Shown: in pieces, positions 36,301-46,145 of the stretch
Layout: every line of letters starts with the position of its first letter
Position numbering within the stretch: the first letter of the stretch is position 1
DNA from: Nocardia anocheti
GTDB taxonomy: Bacteria; Actinomycetota; Actinomycetes; Mycobacteriales; Mycobacteriaceae
Length of the DNA stretch: 64,000 bases
NCBI RefSeq assembly: GCF_029675105.1
Contig: NZ_JAQQFV010000004.1
Coordinates: 248,001 to 312,000 of the forward strand
Reading direction: 5' to 3'
Translations under genes and position numbers: made by a program
The notes under the pieces: model-generated
The model's database searches: none
Seen by the model: the letters and a program-made list of their open reading frames with translations, nothing else
What the model was told of the DNA's origin: nothing

Positions 36301-36551
36301 TGACCAGGGAAATCGAAGCCGAGGAGAGTTTGATGACCCTCGACCTGCCCGAGATCGCACGCGACCAACAGCGACAACGACGCCAAGACCTGCGCGCCAT
36401 GCAAGACCGCCAAGCCAGCATTCCCGATGAGGAGCGCCGCGAAGTCGAGGCTATCCGGGACCGTTACCGCGACATCGAGCCGCACGTGTCGGCCGCTGCT
36501 GTGGTGTTCGCACTCACCCCCGCCGACGCCGAGCCGGGAGCCCTGCGATGA
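33393..36551 (+). CDS. drmD: DrmD, SNF2-family helicase of class 1 DISARM
   Basis: A 1052-residue SNF2-family helicase. Motif I DDVGLGKT (about 145-152), DEAH box (about 262), LSATPHNG (about 307), and motif V/VI SAGEGIDL (about 585) with QRIGRIDRYGQ (about 615) are all present. The C-terminal third is helical and Arg/Gln-rich. DrmD is the signature helicase of class 1 DISARM, a restriction-like phage defence system. It is the first gene of the operon and overlaps drmMI by ATGA. The ATG at 33393 is preferred; a GTG four codons earlier is possible. The frame is open further upstream but runs antisense through the XRE-ImmA gene. Confidence 0.92.
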   Translation: MPKVPEPGQVVTVRGSTWAVTEVRPQGLPRSPADEGAARLTHVARLQSLEEDRLGEELAVVWELEVGHSVAPPQQLPETITATGFDDPNTLAAFVDAVRWGAVTSADANSYQAPFRSGANIEAYQLEPLSRALHSSRTNLLLADDVGLGKTIEAGLVIQELLLRHRARSVMVVCPPSLSVKWRDEMRDKFGLDFVIVNSELIAQVRRSHGLGANPFRLFPRVIVSMAWLPSLRAQRLLREIYADVRDSGSARRYAFDALVVDEAHHVAPASPTPVGGRRGYAIDSKRTIATRALAQRCEHRLFLSATPHNGYSESFTALLEMIDGRRFTRGATLDERALRDIIVRRLKTDITSLDFKTRVLRNIPFTPAEIEQEKFSLLERILKDSARKNGRAGQSADIVAMLLKKRFLSSPWSFAKTLELYDKSTATGRLPEIPEDDDEYFQEVLSLGQSDEEEGEQDQPEFDTLRKSKGSDPLIAATPAEVAGLVAWGSGYEHRPDSKLTALIDFLDAICRPDGKNWTNERVVVFTEYAATLSWIAGVLDQKGYRGRVAVIQGSTPAEDRETVRQQFTDEPSKFPVRVLLATDSAGEGIDLQDQCHRLVNYDVPFNPSRLEQRIGRIDRYGQREQPEIFHFAPDAGSATYAADLDFMRRIAEKVGNARQDLGKMNQVVAAEVQDRYSPSAKRRAKAAPDSGDEAISRALAGERRLGARLTELAQRYPQIKSRMHLTPGNARRVVDTALEHTKQPLLSEVGDDRTDAQVFEVPALGPAWQPALRGLTTALEPDLLRPITFDDEAAKGRKDLVHIHLGHALLQRSARILRGALFGVDSPVNRVTAVVVEDLPQSCVAAVSRLVLVGRGGLRLHEEVFLTGVRLRGRAMAETKVEDVLDEALDAENLTLASEDVRMTLAELWNTEGSRMRGQLLDAINTRAQARQKRVAEALRTREEDDIARARQIFANFRTALIQDVQRLTREIEAEESLMTLDLPEIARDQQRQRRQDLRAMQDRQASIPDEERREVEAIRDRYRDIEPHVSAAAVVFALTPADAEPGALR

Positions 36552-39500
36552 CAACAAAGTCCAGGCGCAAGCCGCCGACCAGTACCGAACTTCACCGGGG
36601 CTGGCTCGAACTCGTCGACGCCGAGGGCCCGTTCCTCTCCGTGCCCGCCGTCAAGCGAGTGTGGCCGCAAGGCATGCCCTCATTGACCGCCGACCGTAAA
36701 GCCATACTCGCCGAAGCGAAACCCGCGTTCGAGAAGGCTTGGGAGAACTGGGACACCCACCGCGACGAGTCGGCGCTGGACCTCTACCGCGCCGAACGCG
36801 ACACCTGGGTCGGCACGGTCCTGCGCGAGGTCGTCGGCTGGTCGGGGAGTTACGACACCGGACGCACCTACACCGTCCGCTCTCCCGACCACCGAGTCAT
36901 CGTCACTTCCGCTGGCGCATTGGTCCACGGCGACCTCGTCGGCGCGTTGGTTCTCGTTGTCGACCCGGTCGATTCGCTGCGCGATCCCGGCCTCGACGGC
37001 TGGTCCGACAGTGCGATCGACCGCACGACTCACCTGTTGCGCGAGGCAGGTGTGGCGATCGGCGTGGTCACCGACGGCCGTTGGTGGGGCGTCGTGTGCG
37101 CCCGCCCGCAAGCATCTGTCGCCTCTGGAATCGTCGACGCGCACACCTGGATCGAGGAACCAGCGACCCGCAACGCGTTCTTCGCCCTGCTCGCCCGTCG
37201 CCAGCTCGTCGCCGGGGTCACCCAGGACCGGTTGCCGAATCTGTTCGCCGAATCGGTGAAGTCCGCTGAGGAGATCACCGAGGCGCTCGGCACCCAGGTC
37301 CGTCAAGCCGTCGAACTCCTCGTTCAAGCCCTCTCCGAATCGGCGCTGACGGTCGTCGAGCGCGGCGAACCTGACCCGCTCCCCGCCGATCGTGGCGCGG
37401 TATACGAGGCCGCTGTCACGATGATGATGCGCGTGGTGTTCCTCTTGTTCGCCGAGCAACGGCAACTACTGCCCGAGAGCGAATTGTTCACTCGCGGTTA
37501 CGGTCTCAGCGAGGAACTCGATCTCCTTGACGCCCGCGCCCGCGACGAAGGGACCGAAGCCCTCGACGCCACCCATCTGACCTGGCATCGACTACTTGCC
37601 ACGACAACGGCGTTGTATCAAGGGGCTACCTTCGAGGACATGCGGATCCCGTCCTACGGCGGCTCGCTCTTCGACCCGAACCGGTTCGAGTTCCTCACCG
37701 CTCGCGACGAGCGGGGCCTGCTCATCGCGGTGAGCGACCGGGTCATGTTGGCTGTGCTGGCTTCGGTCCAGGTCGCTACCGTCAAGGGTTTCGCGAGCCG
37801 AATCTCATTCCGCGACATCGATGTTGAGCAGATCGGGTACATCTACGAAGGATTGCTCGGCTATTCCTGCGCCGACGTCAACGAGGTGACCGTCGGGCTG
37901 ATCGGCAAGGCGGGGCATGAGCCCGAGATCCCGCTGAGCGTCCTGGAGTCCCTCGCCACAGCCAACCCGGACCCGGCGAAACTCGCCACCGCCCTGATCG
38001 CCTGGACGAAAGCTCACCAACAAGCTGCGGTCAGTCCCACCGCCGCCGCTCTCGCCAAGGCGATCCAAGCAGGCGACGCGGTCACTGACGCCGACCGCGC
38101 GTTGCGTGCGATCACCACCGACGCCGAGTTGCGGGATCGGTTACGTCCTTTCGTCGGTGTCATTCGACGTGACTTGCGCGACCGTCCTTTCGTCGTCCAC
38201 CCCGGCGGCGTTCTCGTCGTGGAAACCGCGTCCCGCGCCTCGGCTGGCGCCCACTACACACCAAGGGATCTCGCCGAGGAGGTCGTGCGCTACGCGCTCG
38301 AGCCGCTGGTCTACTCCCCTGGGCCGCATCAAACCGCCGACCAGGACAAATGGAAACCTCTGTCGTCAGATCAGATCCTGCGATTGAAAGTCGCCGACAT
38401 CGCCTGCGGCTCCGGCGCGTTCCTCGTCGCCGCCGCACGCTACCTCGCCAAACGACTGCTCGAGGCGTGGGAACGGGAGGGCACCGCAACCGGACATGAC
38501 CTGCGGACCAAAGCCATACGGCATGTGGTGGCCTCGTGCCTGTATGGCGCAGACATCAACGCGATGGCCGTGGAGATGTGCAAGCTGTCGCTGTGGCTGG
38601 TGTCGTTGGACCCGAAACTGCCGTTCTCGTTCGTGGACGACAAGATCTTCCACGGGAACGCACTCTTGGGGCTGACCAGCGTCGAGCAGTTGAAGCACCA
38701 GCACATCTACCCCGACGCCACGCAGTTGATGTTCTCCGATATCGACGTCGACGATCGACTTCGCGAAGTGGCCGCGATACGCCGCGATCTCGCGCACGAA
38801 GTCAGCGTCACCGACCCACAGCGTTCCGCGACGGCCAAACGGCGGCAGCTGCTGCGCACTCAGGAGTTGACCCGCGAGCTCGCCGATATCGCTGATGGTG
38901 TGGTGGCGGCAGGGCTGCAATTCGGAGGTAAGCCGGGGAAGGCCCTCACGGAGGCGTACGAGAGCCTTCGACTGGCAATTGGTCAGGCGTACCCCGCCGA
39001 CGGTCCCGATGCGGATCGGACCGCTCTTGACGAGATTCAGGCAGCAGGGCTGACACCTTCGGTGAAGACCGACTATGCACGCTGGAAGCCATTGCATTGG
39101 ATTCTGGCAGTGCCGGATGTGTTTGACCATGGCGGGTTTGATGCGATTGTGGGGAACCCGCCCTTTCTCGGTGGCCAGAAACTTACAGGCACCATGGGCA
39201 CCGAAGTGCGGGACTGGTTTGTCAACGTCCTTGCGGACGGTCAACGCGGCAGCGCGGACCTCGTCGCCTACTTCCTGCTGCGGGCCGTGTCGCTTCTCAC
39301 ACCACGAGGCAACCTCGGCCTGATCGCAACCAACACAATTGCCCAGGGCGCCACACGCGAAGTCGGTCTCGACACTCTCGTAGCCGACCATTTGACTCTC
39401 ACTCGGGCCATTCAAAGTCGCGTGTGGCCGTCGGCCAGCGCCGATTTGAAGTTCGCTGCTGTGTGGGGAACCCTGCAAGCCATCGGTGACGACATTCCCC

Positions 39501-40528
39501 GGGTCGCTGACGACATCGCCGTTCGTCGGATCTCGGCCATGCTGGAACCAGCCGGTCGGGTCGACGGAAACCCGGTGCGGCTGGCGGAGAACAGCGGGAT
39601 AGCGTTCCAGGGTTGCATCGTCGTCGGCATGGGGTTCGTGTTGGAACCTGACGAGGCAGCAGAATGGCTCGCTGCAAACCCAGCAAACAGCGAGGTTCTC
39701 TTCCCCTATCTCAACGCCGAAGACCTCAACTCGCGGCCAGACGCGTCTGCATCCCGATGGGTGATCGACTTCTACGACCGTACGGAGGAGGCTGCCGCAA
39801 AGTACTCACTGCCGTATGGCCGGATCCTCGAACTAGTCAAACCGGAGCGGCAGAAGGTAAATAGGAAGGCCTTGCGAGACCGATGGTGGCAATTCGGCGA
39901 AAAACGTCCAGCGATGCGGAAAGCCATCGCAGGACTGGACGAGGTACTTGTTATCGCACAAACCAGCAAGACCCTGATGCCTAGCCGCATTACAACCGGC
40001 CAGGTGTTCAGCCACAGTCTAATTGTTTTCGCAACAGATTCATTCGCACTGCAAGCGTTGTTGGCATCGGACATTCACCAGGTCTGGGTACTAACCTACG
40101 GCCCCACAATGCGAACCGTTCGCTATATGCCCTCCGACGTCTTCGATACCTTTCCACGTCCGGCTCCCACCGATCTCCTCCATGCTGTCGGTCGAACCCT
40201 CGACTCTGAGCGCCGTGAGATGATGCTCCGCCGCGACCTCGGTCTCACCAAGCTCTACAACCTCGCCAACGACCCCGACATAACCTCCGACCCGGACATC
40301 ACCCGTCTGCGCGAGATCCACGTCGAACTGGACCATGCGGTGCTGGCGGCCTACGGCTGGGACGACGTCCCACTCGACCATGGCTTCCACACCTACCGGA
40401 ACATGCTCCGCTGGACGGTTTCCCCCGCTGCACGGGTTGAGATCTTGGACCGCCTCCTTGAGGAAAACCACCGCCGCGCCGCCGCTCAGGGCGAAGCCCC
40501 ACCCGCTGCCGAGAAGGACGACGAATGA
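36548..40528 (+). CDS. drmMI: DrmMI, N6-adenine methyltransferase of class 1 DISARM
   Basis: A 1326-residue Eco57I/PglX-like methyltransferase. SAM-binding motif I is DIACGSGAF (about 617), catalytic motif IV is NPPF (about 871). Upstream is a large helical region without a recognisable PD-(D/E)XK nuclease; the C-terminal part should hold the target-recognition domain. In DISARM, host methylation at the target site marks self DNA. Codons from about 38900 to 40120 end in A/T far more often than on either side, suggesting replacement of the catalytic and recognition segment by recombination. ATGA overlaps on both sides couple it to drmD and drmA. Confidence 0.92.
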   Translation: MTTKSRRKPPTSTELHRGWLELVDAEGPFLSVPAVKRVWPQGMPSLTADRKAILAEAKPAFEKAWENWDTHRDESALDLYRAERDTWVGTVLREVVGWSGSYDTGRTYTVRSPDHRVIVTSAGALVHGDLVGALVLVVDPVDSLRDPGLDGWSDSAIDRTTHLLREAGVAIGVVTDGRWWGVVCARPQASVASGIVDAHTWIEEPATRNAFFALLARRQLVAGVTQDRLPNLFAESVKSAEEITEALGTQVRQAVELLVQALSESALTVVERGEPDPLPADRGAVYEAAVTMMMRVVFLLFAEQRQLLPESELFTRGYGLSEELDLLDARARDEGTEALDATHLTWHRLLATTTALYQGATFEDMRIPSYGGSLFDPNRFEFLTARDERGLLIAVSDRVMLAVLASVQVATVKGFASRISFRDIDVEQIGYIYEGLLGYSCADVNEVTVGLIGKAGHEPEIPLSVLESLATANPDPAKLATALIAWTKAHQQAAVSPTAAALAKAIQAGDAVTDADRALRAITTDAELRDRLRPFVGVIRRDLRDRPFVVHPGGVLVVETASRASAGAHYTPRDLAEEVVRYALEPLVYSPGPHQTADQDKWKPLSSDQILRLKVADIACGSGAFLVAAARYLAKRLLEAWEREGTATGHDLRTKAIRHVVASCLYGADINAMAVEMCKLSLWLVSLDPKLPFSFVDDKIFHGNALLGLTSVEQLKHQHIYPDATQLMFSDIDVDDRLREVAAIRRDLAHEVSVTDPQRSATAKRRQLLRTQELTRELADIADGVVAAGLQFGGKPGKALTEAYESLRLAIGQAYPADGPDADRTALDEIQAAGLTPSVKTDYARWKPLHWILAVPDVFDHGGFDAIVGNPPFLGGQKLTGTMGTEVRDWFVNVLADGQRGSADLVAYFLLRAVSLLTPRGNLGLIATNTIAQGATREVGLDTLVADHLTLTRAIQSRVWPSASADLKFAAVWGTLQAIGDDIPRVADDIAVRRISAMLEPAGRVDGNPVRLAENSGIAFQGCIVVGMGFVLEPDEAAEWLAANPANSEVLFPYLNAEDLNSRPDASASRWVIDFYDRTEEAAAKYSLPYGRILELVKPERQKVNRKALRDRWWQFGEKRPAMRKAIAGLDEVLVIAQTSKTLMPSRITTGQVFSHSLIVFATDSFALQALLASDIHQVWVLTYGPTMRTVRYMPSDVFDTFPRPAPTDLLHAVGRTLDSERREMMLRRDLGLTKLYNLANDPDITSDPDITRLREIHVELDHAVLAAYGWDDVPLDHGFHTYRNMLRWTVSPAARVEILDRLLEENHRRAAAQGEAPPAAEKDDE

Positions 40529-43500
40529 CCGCCCCCTACCTCCTCGCCCGCGACCCCGACGGCCGATCAGTCACCGCTCGGGAGAACCTCGCCGACATCC
40601 TTGAACGCGAACTTCTCGGCCCAGCGGGCGGTCCGAACGAGATCCTCGCTGGTCCGCCCGACTCCGCGTACCTGATCGGCCGGATCGCGCCGGCCCGCCT
40701 CACAGACCGAGGCTGGGACGAGGACCCCGCGACCGACGTCGGTGACGAACTCGACGCGCTCGAGAGTCGTGGCGTCCCGCTCACGGCGGTGGACGATGCG
40801 GCAGCTACCGCCGAAGAGGACACGGTCGAGGACGGCCCGCAACGCCGGGGCCTGATCATCCCCGCTTCCATGGGATTGCGTCTGCAAATCCCCTCGGATC
40901 TCGCATCGTTCACCGTGACCGCGTCGTGGGGCACCTACGAGGCGCTGCCGACCGAGGTCGATGACGACGGTAAGCGAACGGCTCCTCGATTCCAGCGGAC
41001 GCCGATCTCGATCGACACGGTCGTCAACGTCACGAGTCTGGTCCCGAAGGAGACCACGGCATTCCACCTGCGCGACACCGTGGTGCTGCGGGTCGACCGC
41101 TACGACGACCCCGAGCGCGGTCGCCGGTTGATCGAGATCGCCCTGTGCAATGACGCGGAGACGCCAGGCAAGATCCCCATCAACGCATGGCTGTTCCAGA
41201 CCAAGCTCGCCGTCACCGCAGGCGGCGACGAGGTGTTCCTTCCTATCCGCGATCTGCTGATCGAGGATGACGACGAGTTCGACGACGAGCTGCGGTTGCT
41301 GAACCTGCAATACCGCGACCGGCTCGAGTTCGCGGTCGGCCGAACATGTTCGGTGGATTGGGATGTCGCCCAGGGTTCGCGGCGCGCGCGATCGGTGTGG
41401 ACGACGTGGCTGCCGACCTGCCAAACCCCGCAGACCAGGGCCGAGGAGATCGCGGCCGCCCTGCTGGACATGGAGCAACTGGCGAGCGCCGGAATCGATG
41501 AGCTGCGAGCAGGGTTGGAGCCGATCGTGATCGGCTACGCGGCGTGGCTCGACGGTGAGCAGACCGCAGCAGAGCAGATGCCCGAGCACCTGCGAGCGGA
41601 CGCGCTCGAAGCAGTCGCCGAGGCACGTAACGTGCACGCCCAGTTGCGGGCTGGGCTACAGCATCTCCTCGATGACGCCGAAGCGCTGCGGTGCTTCCGC
41701 TTCATGAACACGGTCATGGCTTCCCAGCGCATCCAATCCCAGGTCGCCGAACGCCGTGCACAGCATCCGGCGGAATCCATCGCGCAAGCCCGTGAGAAGG
41801 TCAAAGCCAAAGGACCGCTGGCACATTCGTGGCGTACCTTTCAGTTGGCCTTCATTCTGATGCAGCTGCCGATGTTGACCGACCCCGCCGCGGACCGGCG
41901 CTCGAGTGAGCTGGCGAAAGCGCAGCTGCTGTTCTTCCCGACCGGCGGCGGCAAGACCGAGGCCTACCTCGGTTTGGCGGCCTACACCTTCGCGATCAGG
42001 CGACGTCAAGGCATGCTCGAAACCCTCGACGGCCCGCTCGATGGCGGCGGCGTTGCCGTGCTGATGCGGTACACGCTCAGACTGCTGACCGCACAACAGT
42101 TTCAACGTGCGACAGCAATGGTGTGCGCGGCGGAGATGACCCGGCGCGCCGATGCGGTCAAGTGGGGGTCTGAGCCGTTCCGAATTGGCCTGTGGGTGGG
42201 TACCGACGTCAGCCCGAAGCGGTTCGAAGAGGCCGAAGCCCAGTTGAAGAAGGTGAACGAGGGGCGCGGTCACCGTTTGACCGTGCTGCAGATCCAGCGC
42301 TGCCCGTGGTGTGGCGATCGGATCACCGCTCGCGACATCCATCCCGACCCCACGCGGCAACGGGTGTTCGTGTACTGCGGCGACGAGCTCAGCGACTGCC
42401 CGTTCGCCAAGGGCGGTGCCGCCGAGGACGGTTTGCCCGTGTTGACCGTGGATGAGGAGATCTACCGCCTCGCGCCGGCGTTCGTGATCGCGACCGTCGA
42501 CAAGTTCGCGCGGCTCGCCCGCGAGGGTGAGGCTGCCTCGCTGTTCGGATACGTCAGGCAACGGTGCGACCTGCACGGCTATGTGCACACCGACTACGCG
42601 GGTTGCGTGATCAAGGACGGCAGCAAGCATCCCGGCTCGGGGGCGACCATCCGACCGGCGACCCGGTTACGTCCGCCGGACCTGATCATCCAGGACGAGT
42701 TGCACTTGATCACGGGCGCATTGGGCACAACGGTCGGGTTGTTCGAGGCCGGGATAGACGTGGTCTCGTCGTGGCGCACCGCCGACGGCCGCCCGGTACA
42801 GCCGCTGGTTGTCGCCTCGACCGCGACCGCCCGCAATGCCGCCGACCAGGTAAAGGCGATCTATGGCCGTGACGTGACGATCTTCCCGCCCCAGGTGCTC
42901 GACGCGGGGCGCACCTACTTCTCCAAGGAGATCCCGATCGACGACGAAAACCCCGGTCGTCGCTACATCGGCATTTCCACCACTGGTGTCCGATTGACGA
43001 CCGCGGAGATCCGCGTCGCGGAGATTCTGATGGCCGCGGGCCAACTGCTGCTCGATCGGTCGGGAGCCGCGGCCGACCCGTACATGACGCTGGTCGGGTA
43101 TTTCAGCGCGACCCGCGAATTGGCCGGTATGAAGCGCTATCTCGACGACGACGTGCAAGATCTGCTCGCCAAGGGGCGCCCGTGGTCACGCGGCCTGCCC
43201 AAGCGCTACGGGACCATCGGCCAGCTCAATATCACCGAGCTCACCGCCCGAGTCGCTGGCGCGAACATCACCCAAACCCTCGACGAGATGGCGATTCCGT
43301 TCGATCCGGACATCGATAGCTCGGGTGCCGTGCACACCAAACGACGGCCACGCCAGCCATTCGACGCGGTACTCGCCACGTCGATGCTGCAGGTCGGAGT
43401 CGACGTGACTCGGCTCGGCTTGATGATGGTCGTCGGTCAACCGAAGAACACCGCCGAGTACATCCAGGCGTCCTCACGCGTGGGACGAGACAACAATCGA

Positions 43501-44139
43501 CCGGGTTTGGTCGTCACGCTGGGGAACTGGGCTCGACCACGCGATCTCGCGCATTACGAGCAGTTCCGCCACTACCACGAGACCTTCTACGCCAAGGTCG
43601 AAGCCTTGTCGGTCACACCATACTCGATGACCTCGATACTGCGAGGCATCGACGGCGTTCTCGTCAGCGCTGCTCGCGTCCTACAGGCGGGGAAGTCAGG
43701 TGGCCTGTCGGAGGAGACCGGCGCCGGCCGCATCGAGGCAGAACAGAAGTTCGTCGACAACCTGATCGAGGCTCTCGTGGCCCGCATGGGCCGGGCAGCG
43801 CGCAGCGAAGACGCTACCCAGTCCGCCCAGGAACGGCTCACCATGCGGCGCGACCTGTGGCTCAAGCGCCGCGCGCAAGTCGTGGAGCAGATGCAGACCT
43901 TGGTCTACGAGCGCGTCGGGAAATCCAGCTCGGCGCCGCTGATCATCAGCCCTGAGCATGGCAGGGCCCTCGCAGACAACCGCGACGTGCCGCCCTTTGT
44001 CGTGGCGAATTCCATGCGTGAGGTGCAGCCCGAGATCAACCTGCTCGTCAGCCCGATCGAAGCGAACCTGTACTACCAAGCGCCGTTGACCGCACCGAAA
44101 TGGGTTATGCCCGAGGCCAACGAGAAGGACGCCAAGTGA
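40525..44139 (+). CDS. drmA: DrmA, helicase core protein of DISARM
   Basis: A 1204-residue superfamily 2 helicase. Walker A is FPTGGGKTE (about 472) and the acidic box is DELH (about 724, QDELHLITGALG). Two cysteine pairs in CPWCGD and YCGDELSDC (about 595-630) look like a metal site. The C-terminal third contains VGVDVTRLGLMMV and ASSRVGRDNNRPG, matching late helicase motifs. With DrmB, DrmA forms the DNA-engaging core of DISARM, loading on free 5' DNA ends. It overlaps both neighbours. Confidence 0.93.
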   Translation: MTAPYLLARDPDGRSVTARENLADILERELLGPAGGPNEILAGPPDSAYLIGRIAPARLTDRGWDEDPATDVGDELDALESRGVPLTAVDDAAATAEEDTVEDGPQRRGLIIPASMGLRLQIPSDLASFTVTASWGTYEALPTEVDDDGKRTAPRFQRTPISIDTVVNVTSLVPKETTAFHLRDTVVLRVDRYDDPERGRRLIEIALCNDAETPGKIPINAWLFQTKLAVTAGGDEVFLPIRDLLIEDDDEFDDELRLLNLQYRDRLEFAVGRTCSVDWDVAQGSRRARSVWTTWLPTCQTPQTRAEEIAAALLDMEQLASAGIDELRAGLEPIVIGYAAWLDGEQTAAEQMPEHLRADALEAVAEARNVHAQLRAGLQHLLDDAEALRCFRFMNTVMASQRIQSQVAERRAQHPAESIAQAREKVKAKGPLAHSWRTFQLAFILMQLPMLTDPAADRRSSELAKAQLLFFPTGGGKTEAYLGLAAYTFAIRRRQGMLETLDGPLDGGGVAVLMRYTLRLLTAQQFQRATAMVCAAEMTRRADAVKWGSEPFRIGLWVGTDVSPKRFEEAEAQLKKVNEGRGHRLTVLQIQRCPWCGDRITARDIHPDPTRQRVFVYCGDELSDCPFAKGGAAEDGLPVLTVDEEIYRLAPAFVIATVDKFARLAREGEAASLFGYVRQRCDLHGYVHTDYAGCVIKDGSKHPGSGATIRPATRLRPPDLIIQDELHLITGALGTTVGLFEAGIDVVSSWRTADGRPVQPLVVASTATARNAADQVKAIYGRDVTIFPPQVLDAGRTYFSKEIPIDDENPGRRYIGISTTGVRLTTAEIRVAEILMAAGQLLLDRSGAAADPYMTLVGYFSATRELAGMKRYLDDDVQDLLAKGRPWSRGLPKRYGTIGQLNITELTARVAGANITQTLDEMAIPFDPDIDSSGAVHTKRRPRQPFDAVLATSMLQVGVDVTRLGLMMVVGQPKNTAEYIQASSRVGRDNNRPGLVVTLGNWARPRDLAHYEQFRHYHETFYAKVEALSVTPYSMTSILRGIDGVLVSAARVLQAGKSGGLSEETGAGRIEAEQKFVDNLIEALVARMGRAARSEDATQSAQERLTMRRDLWLKRRAQVVEQMQTLVYERVGKSSSAPLIISPEHGRALADNRDVPPFVVANSMREVQPEINLLVSPIEANLYYQAPLTAPKWVMPEANEKDAK

Positions 44140-46145
44140 GCATCGACGCCGACTACGTCTACGACCCGAGCCAGGCCGTCGCTCCGCTGGACGACGCGGA
44201 CAAGCTCAAAGCCAAAGGCACCAAACACAATCGCGCGAAGGTTGGTTCCGCACGACCGTCCTCGCTGCTCTACACCTACGGTCCCGGCGCGGTGATGGAC
44301 CTGCCGAACTTCACGATCATGCCGACCGGACTCGATGATTGGGACCGGATCTACGAACGTCGCGACGGTTCCCGCACCATTCACGCTCCTCGCCTGCGCG
44401 AAGCCGTGGCCAAGTTGATGAAGTCACGTGACGTTGAATTGCGGCCGCATCCTTGGCAAGCGCAAAAGCTCGCCATGTCCACCGAAGGCAACGATCTCGG
44501 TGTGCCCGCTCGGGTCTTCCCGCAGTGGCTGCGCTGCACCGGCTGCGACCTTCTCGGTCCGTTGACCTTGTTCAAATACCACAACACGCACCCATTTCGG
44601 TCCGACCAGGCCGCGTTCGAACACACCGGCTGCACCGGGCGCAAGGGCACCCGCAAGGCCAAGGGCCGCGACGCTGTCGCCGCCCGATACCTGCTGGCCT
44701 GCGCCGACGGCCACCTCGACGAATTCCCCTACAACGAATGGGTACACCGAGGAAGGCCGTGCACTGAAGCGGAGGTTCCTCGGTTGAAGATGCCGACCCG
44801 CACCGCTGGCAAGGGCGCGGCAGCCAGCATCGACTGCACCGCGTGCGGCAGGACACGCAGCATGAGCGAAGCTCAGGGGGCGGCCGGGCGCGAGAAGCTG
44901 CCGAAGTGCCGCGGCAGGCACCCGCACCTCGACGCGTTCGAGAAATGCGGCGCCGACACCCGACTGATGCTGATCGGCGCATCCAACCTGTGGTTCCCGG
45001 TGACCCAGTCGGTGGTCGTGATGCCGGTGACCTCGCCGGAAGAGCACTACCGCGATCTGGCGACCCTCCTGCGGATCGCGTTGGGCTCCAATCTGGCCAA
45101 GTTCCACGGCGATATCGACGTGCTGAAAGCGCTCATCGAACAGTCGGTGCCAGCGGCGTTCGCCCTATCAGATGACGAGTTCACCACTGTTGTCGAACTG
45201 GCCGACAAGGAACCCGAGGACGCCGACGAGCAGAAGCGCGAGTGGGACCCCATCCAACTTCTCGTCCCAGAGTGGAAGTATCTGCTCAACGACGCATACG
45301 CCAATGGCCAGCGCGACGAGGTCAGCGGCCTCACCCTGGCCCGACGTGATCGTGGGAAAACGTTGCCACCGCAGATCACCCGAGTGTTGGCCGTGGAATC
45401 GCTGCGCAAAGTCAACGCCCTGCTCGGCTTCACCCGCATCGACGAAATGGATCGGGTCGACGACGTCGAGCGACGCTTCGTCCCGATCGCTCGCGCGGCC
45501 AGACCGAAATGGACTGTCGCCACCGAGGATCTCGGCGAAGGCATCTTCCTGCAACTCGACGAAGCCGCTGTCACGGCGTGGGAGAAGCGGACGTACGGCA
45601 GCAAGGTCTGGAAAGCGCATTCGGCGGCCCACAAACTCAACTTCGAACGCCGTCACTCCGATACCGCCGCCGACGTGCACCACGAAACCCGGCTCAAGCC
45701 GCCGCGCTACTGGCTCGTCCACGGCCTCGCTCACATCCTGATCCGCGAGTTGGCGATGACGTGCGGCTACAACGCCGCCAGCCTGAGTGAACGCCTCTAC
45801 GCCTGGCAAGCCAGCCCCGAACGCCCGGCCGCCGCAGGACTTCTCATCTGTACCACCGCCTCCGACAGCGACGGCACCCTCGGCGGCCTCGTCGAGCAAA
45901 GCCGACCAGCGTTGCTCGAGCGGGTCGTCACCAACGCGCTACGCCGCGCGATGCGCTGCCCGTCAGATCCGATCTGCTCCAACCGGACACCCCGTCCGCC
46001 AGAGGACTTCCTCCACGGCGCCGCCTGCCATTGCTGCGTCATGGCATCGGAAACCTCGTGTGAACGCGCCAACCGGTTCCTCGACCGCCGGTTCCTCATC
46101 GACCTACCGGGGAGCACCCTTGGATTCTTCCAACTCCCCCGCTGA
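44136..46145 (+). CDS. drmB: DrmB, DUF1998 protein of DISARM
   Basis: A 669-residue protein with the DUF1998 signature near its C-terminus: GAACHCCVMASETSCERANRF followed by LDR. Cysteine pairs earlier (RCTGCDLLG, IDCTACGRT) may bind metal. DrmB is the obligate partner of DrmA. The N-terminus includes ARPSSLLYTYGPGAVMDLPN, typical for this family. The GTG start overlaps the drmA stop (GTGA); reading further up would run inside drmA. The neighbour downstream starts 26 bases before its stop. Confidence 0.93.
   Translation: MSIDADYVYDPSQAVAPLDDADKLKAKGTKHNRAKVGSARPSSLLYTYGPGAVMDLPNFTIMPTGLDDWDRIYERRDGSRTIHAPRLREAVAKLMKSRDVELRPHPWQAQKLAMSTEGNDLGVPARVFPQWLRCTGCDLLGPLTLFKYHNTHPFRSDQAAFEHTGCTGRKGTRKAKGRDAVAARYLLACADGHLDEFPYNEWVHRGRPCTEAEVPRLKMPTRTAGKGAAASIDCTACGRTRSMSEAQGAAGREKLPKCRGRHPHLDAFEKCGADTRLMLIGASNLWFPVTQSVVVMPVTSPEEHYRDLATLLRIALGSNLAKFHGDIDVLKALIEQSVPAAFALSDDEFTTVVELADKEPEDADEQKREWDPIQLLVPEWKYLLNDAYANGQRDEVSGLTLARRDRGKTLPPQITRVLAVESLRKVNALLGFTRIDEMDRVDDVERRFVPIARAARPKWTVATEDLGEGIFLQLDEAAVTAWEKRTYGSKVWKAHSAAHKLNFERRHSDTAADVHHETRLKPPRYWLVHGLAHILIRELAMTCGYNAASLSERLYAWQASPERPAAAGLLICTTASDSDGTLGGLVEQSRPALLERVVTNALRRAMRCPSDPICSNRTPRPPEDFLHGAACHCCVMASETSCERANRFLDRRFLIDLPGSTLGFFQLPR

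Noticed and set aside
36680..45899. Several long antisense frames opposite drmMI, drmA and drmB
   Set aside because: Shadow composition and no motifs; the plus strand encodes the DISARM proteins without interruption.
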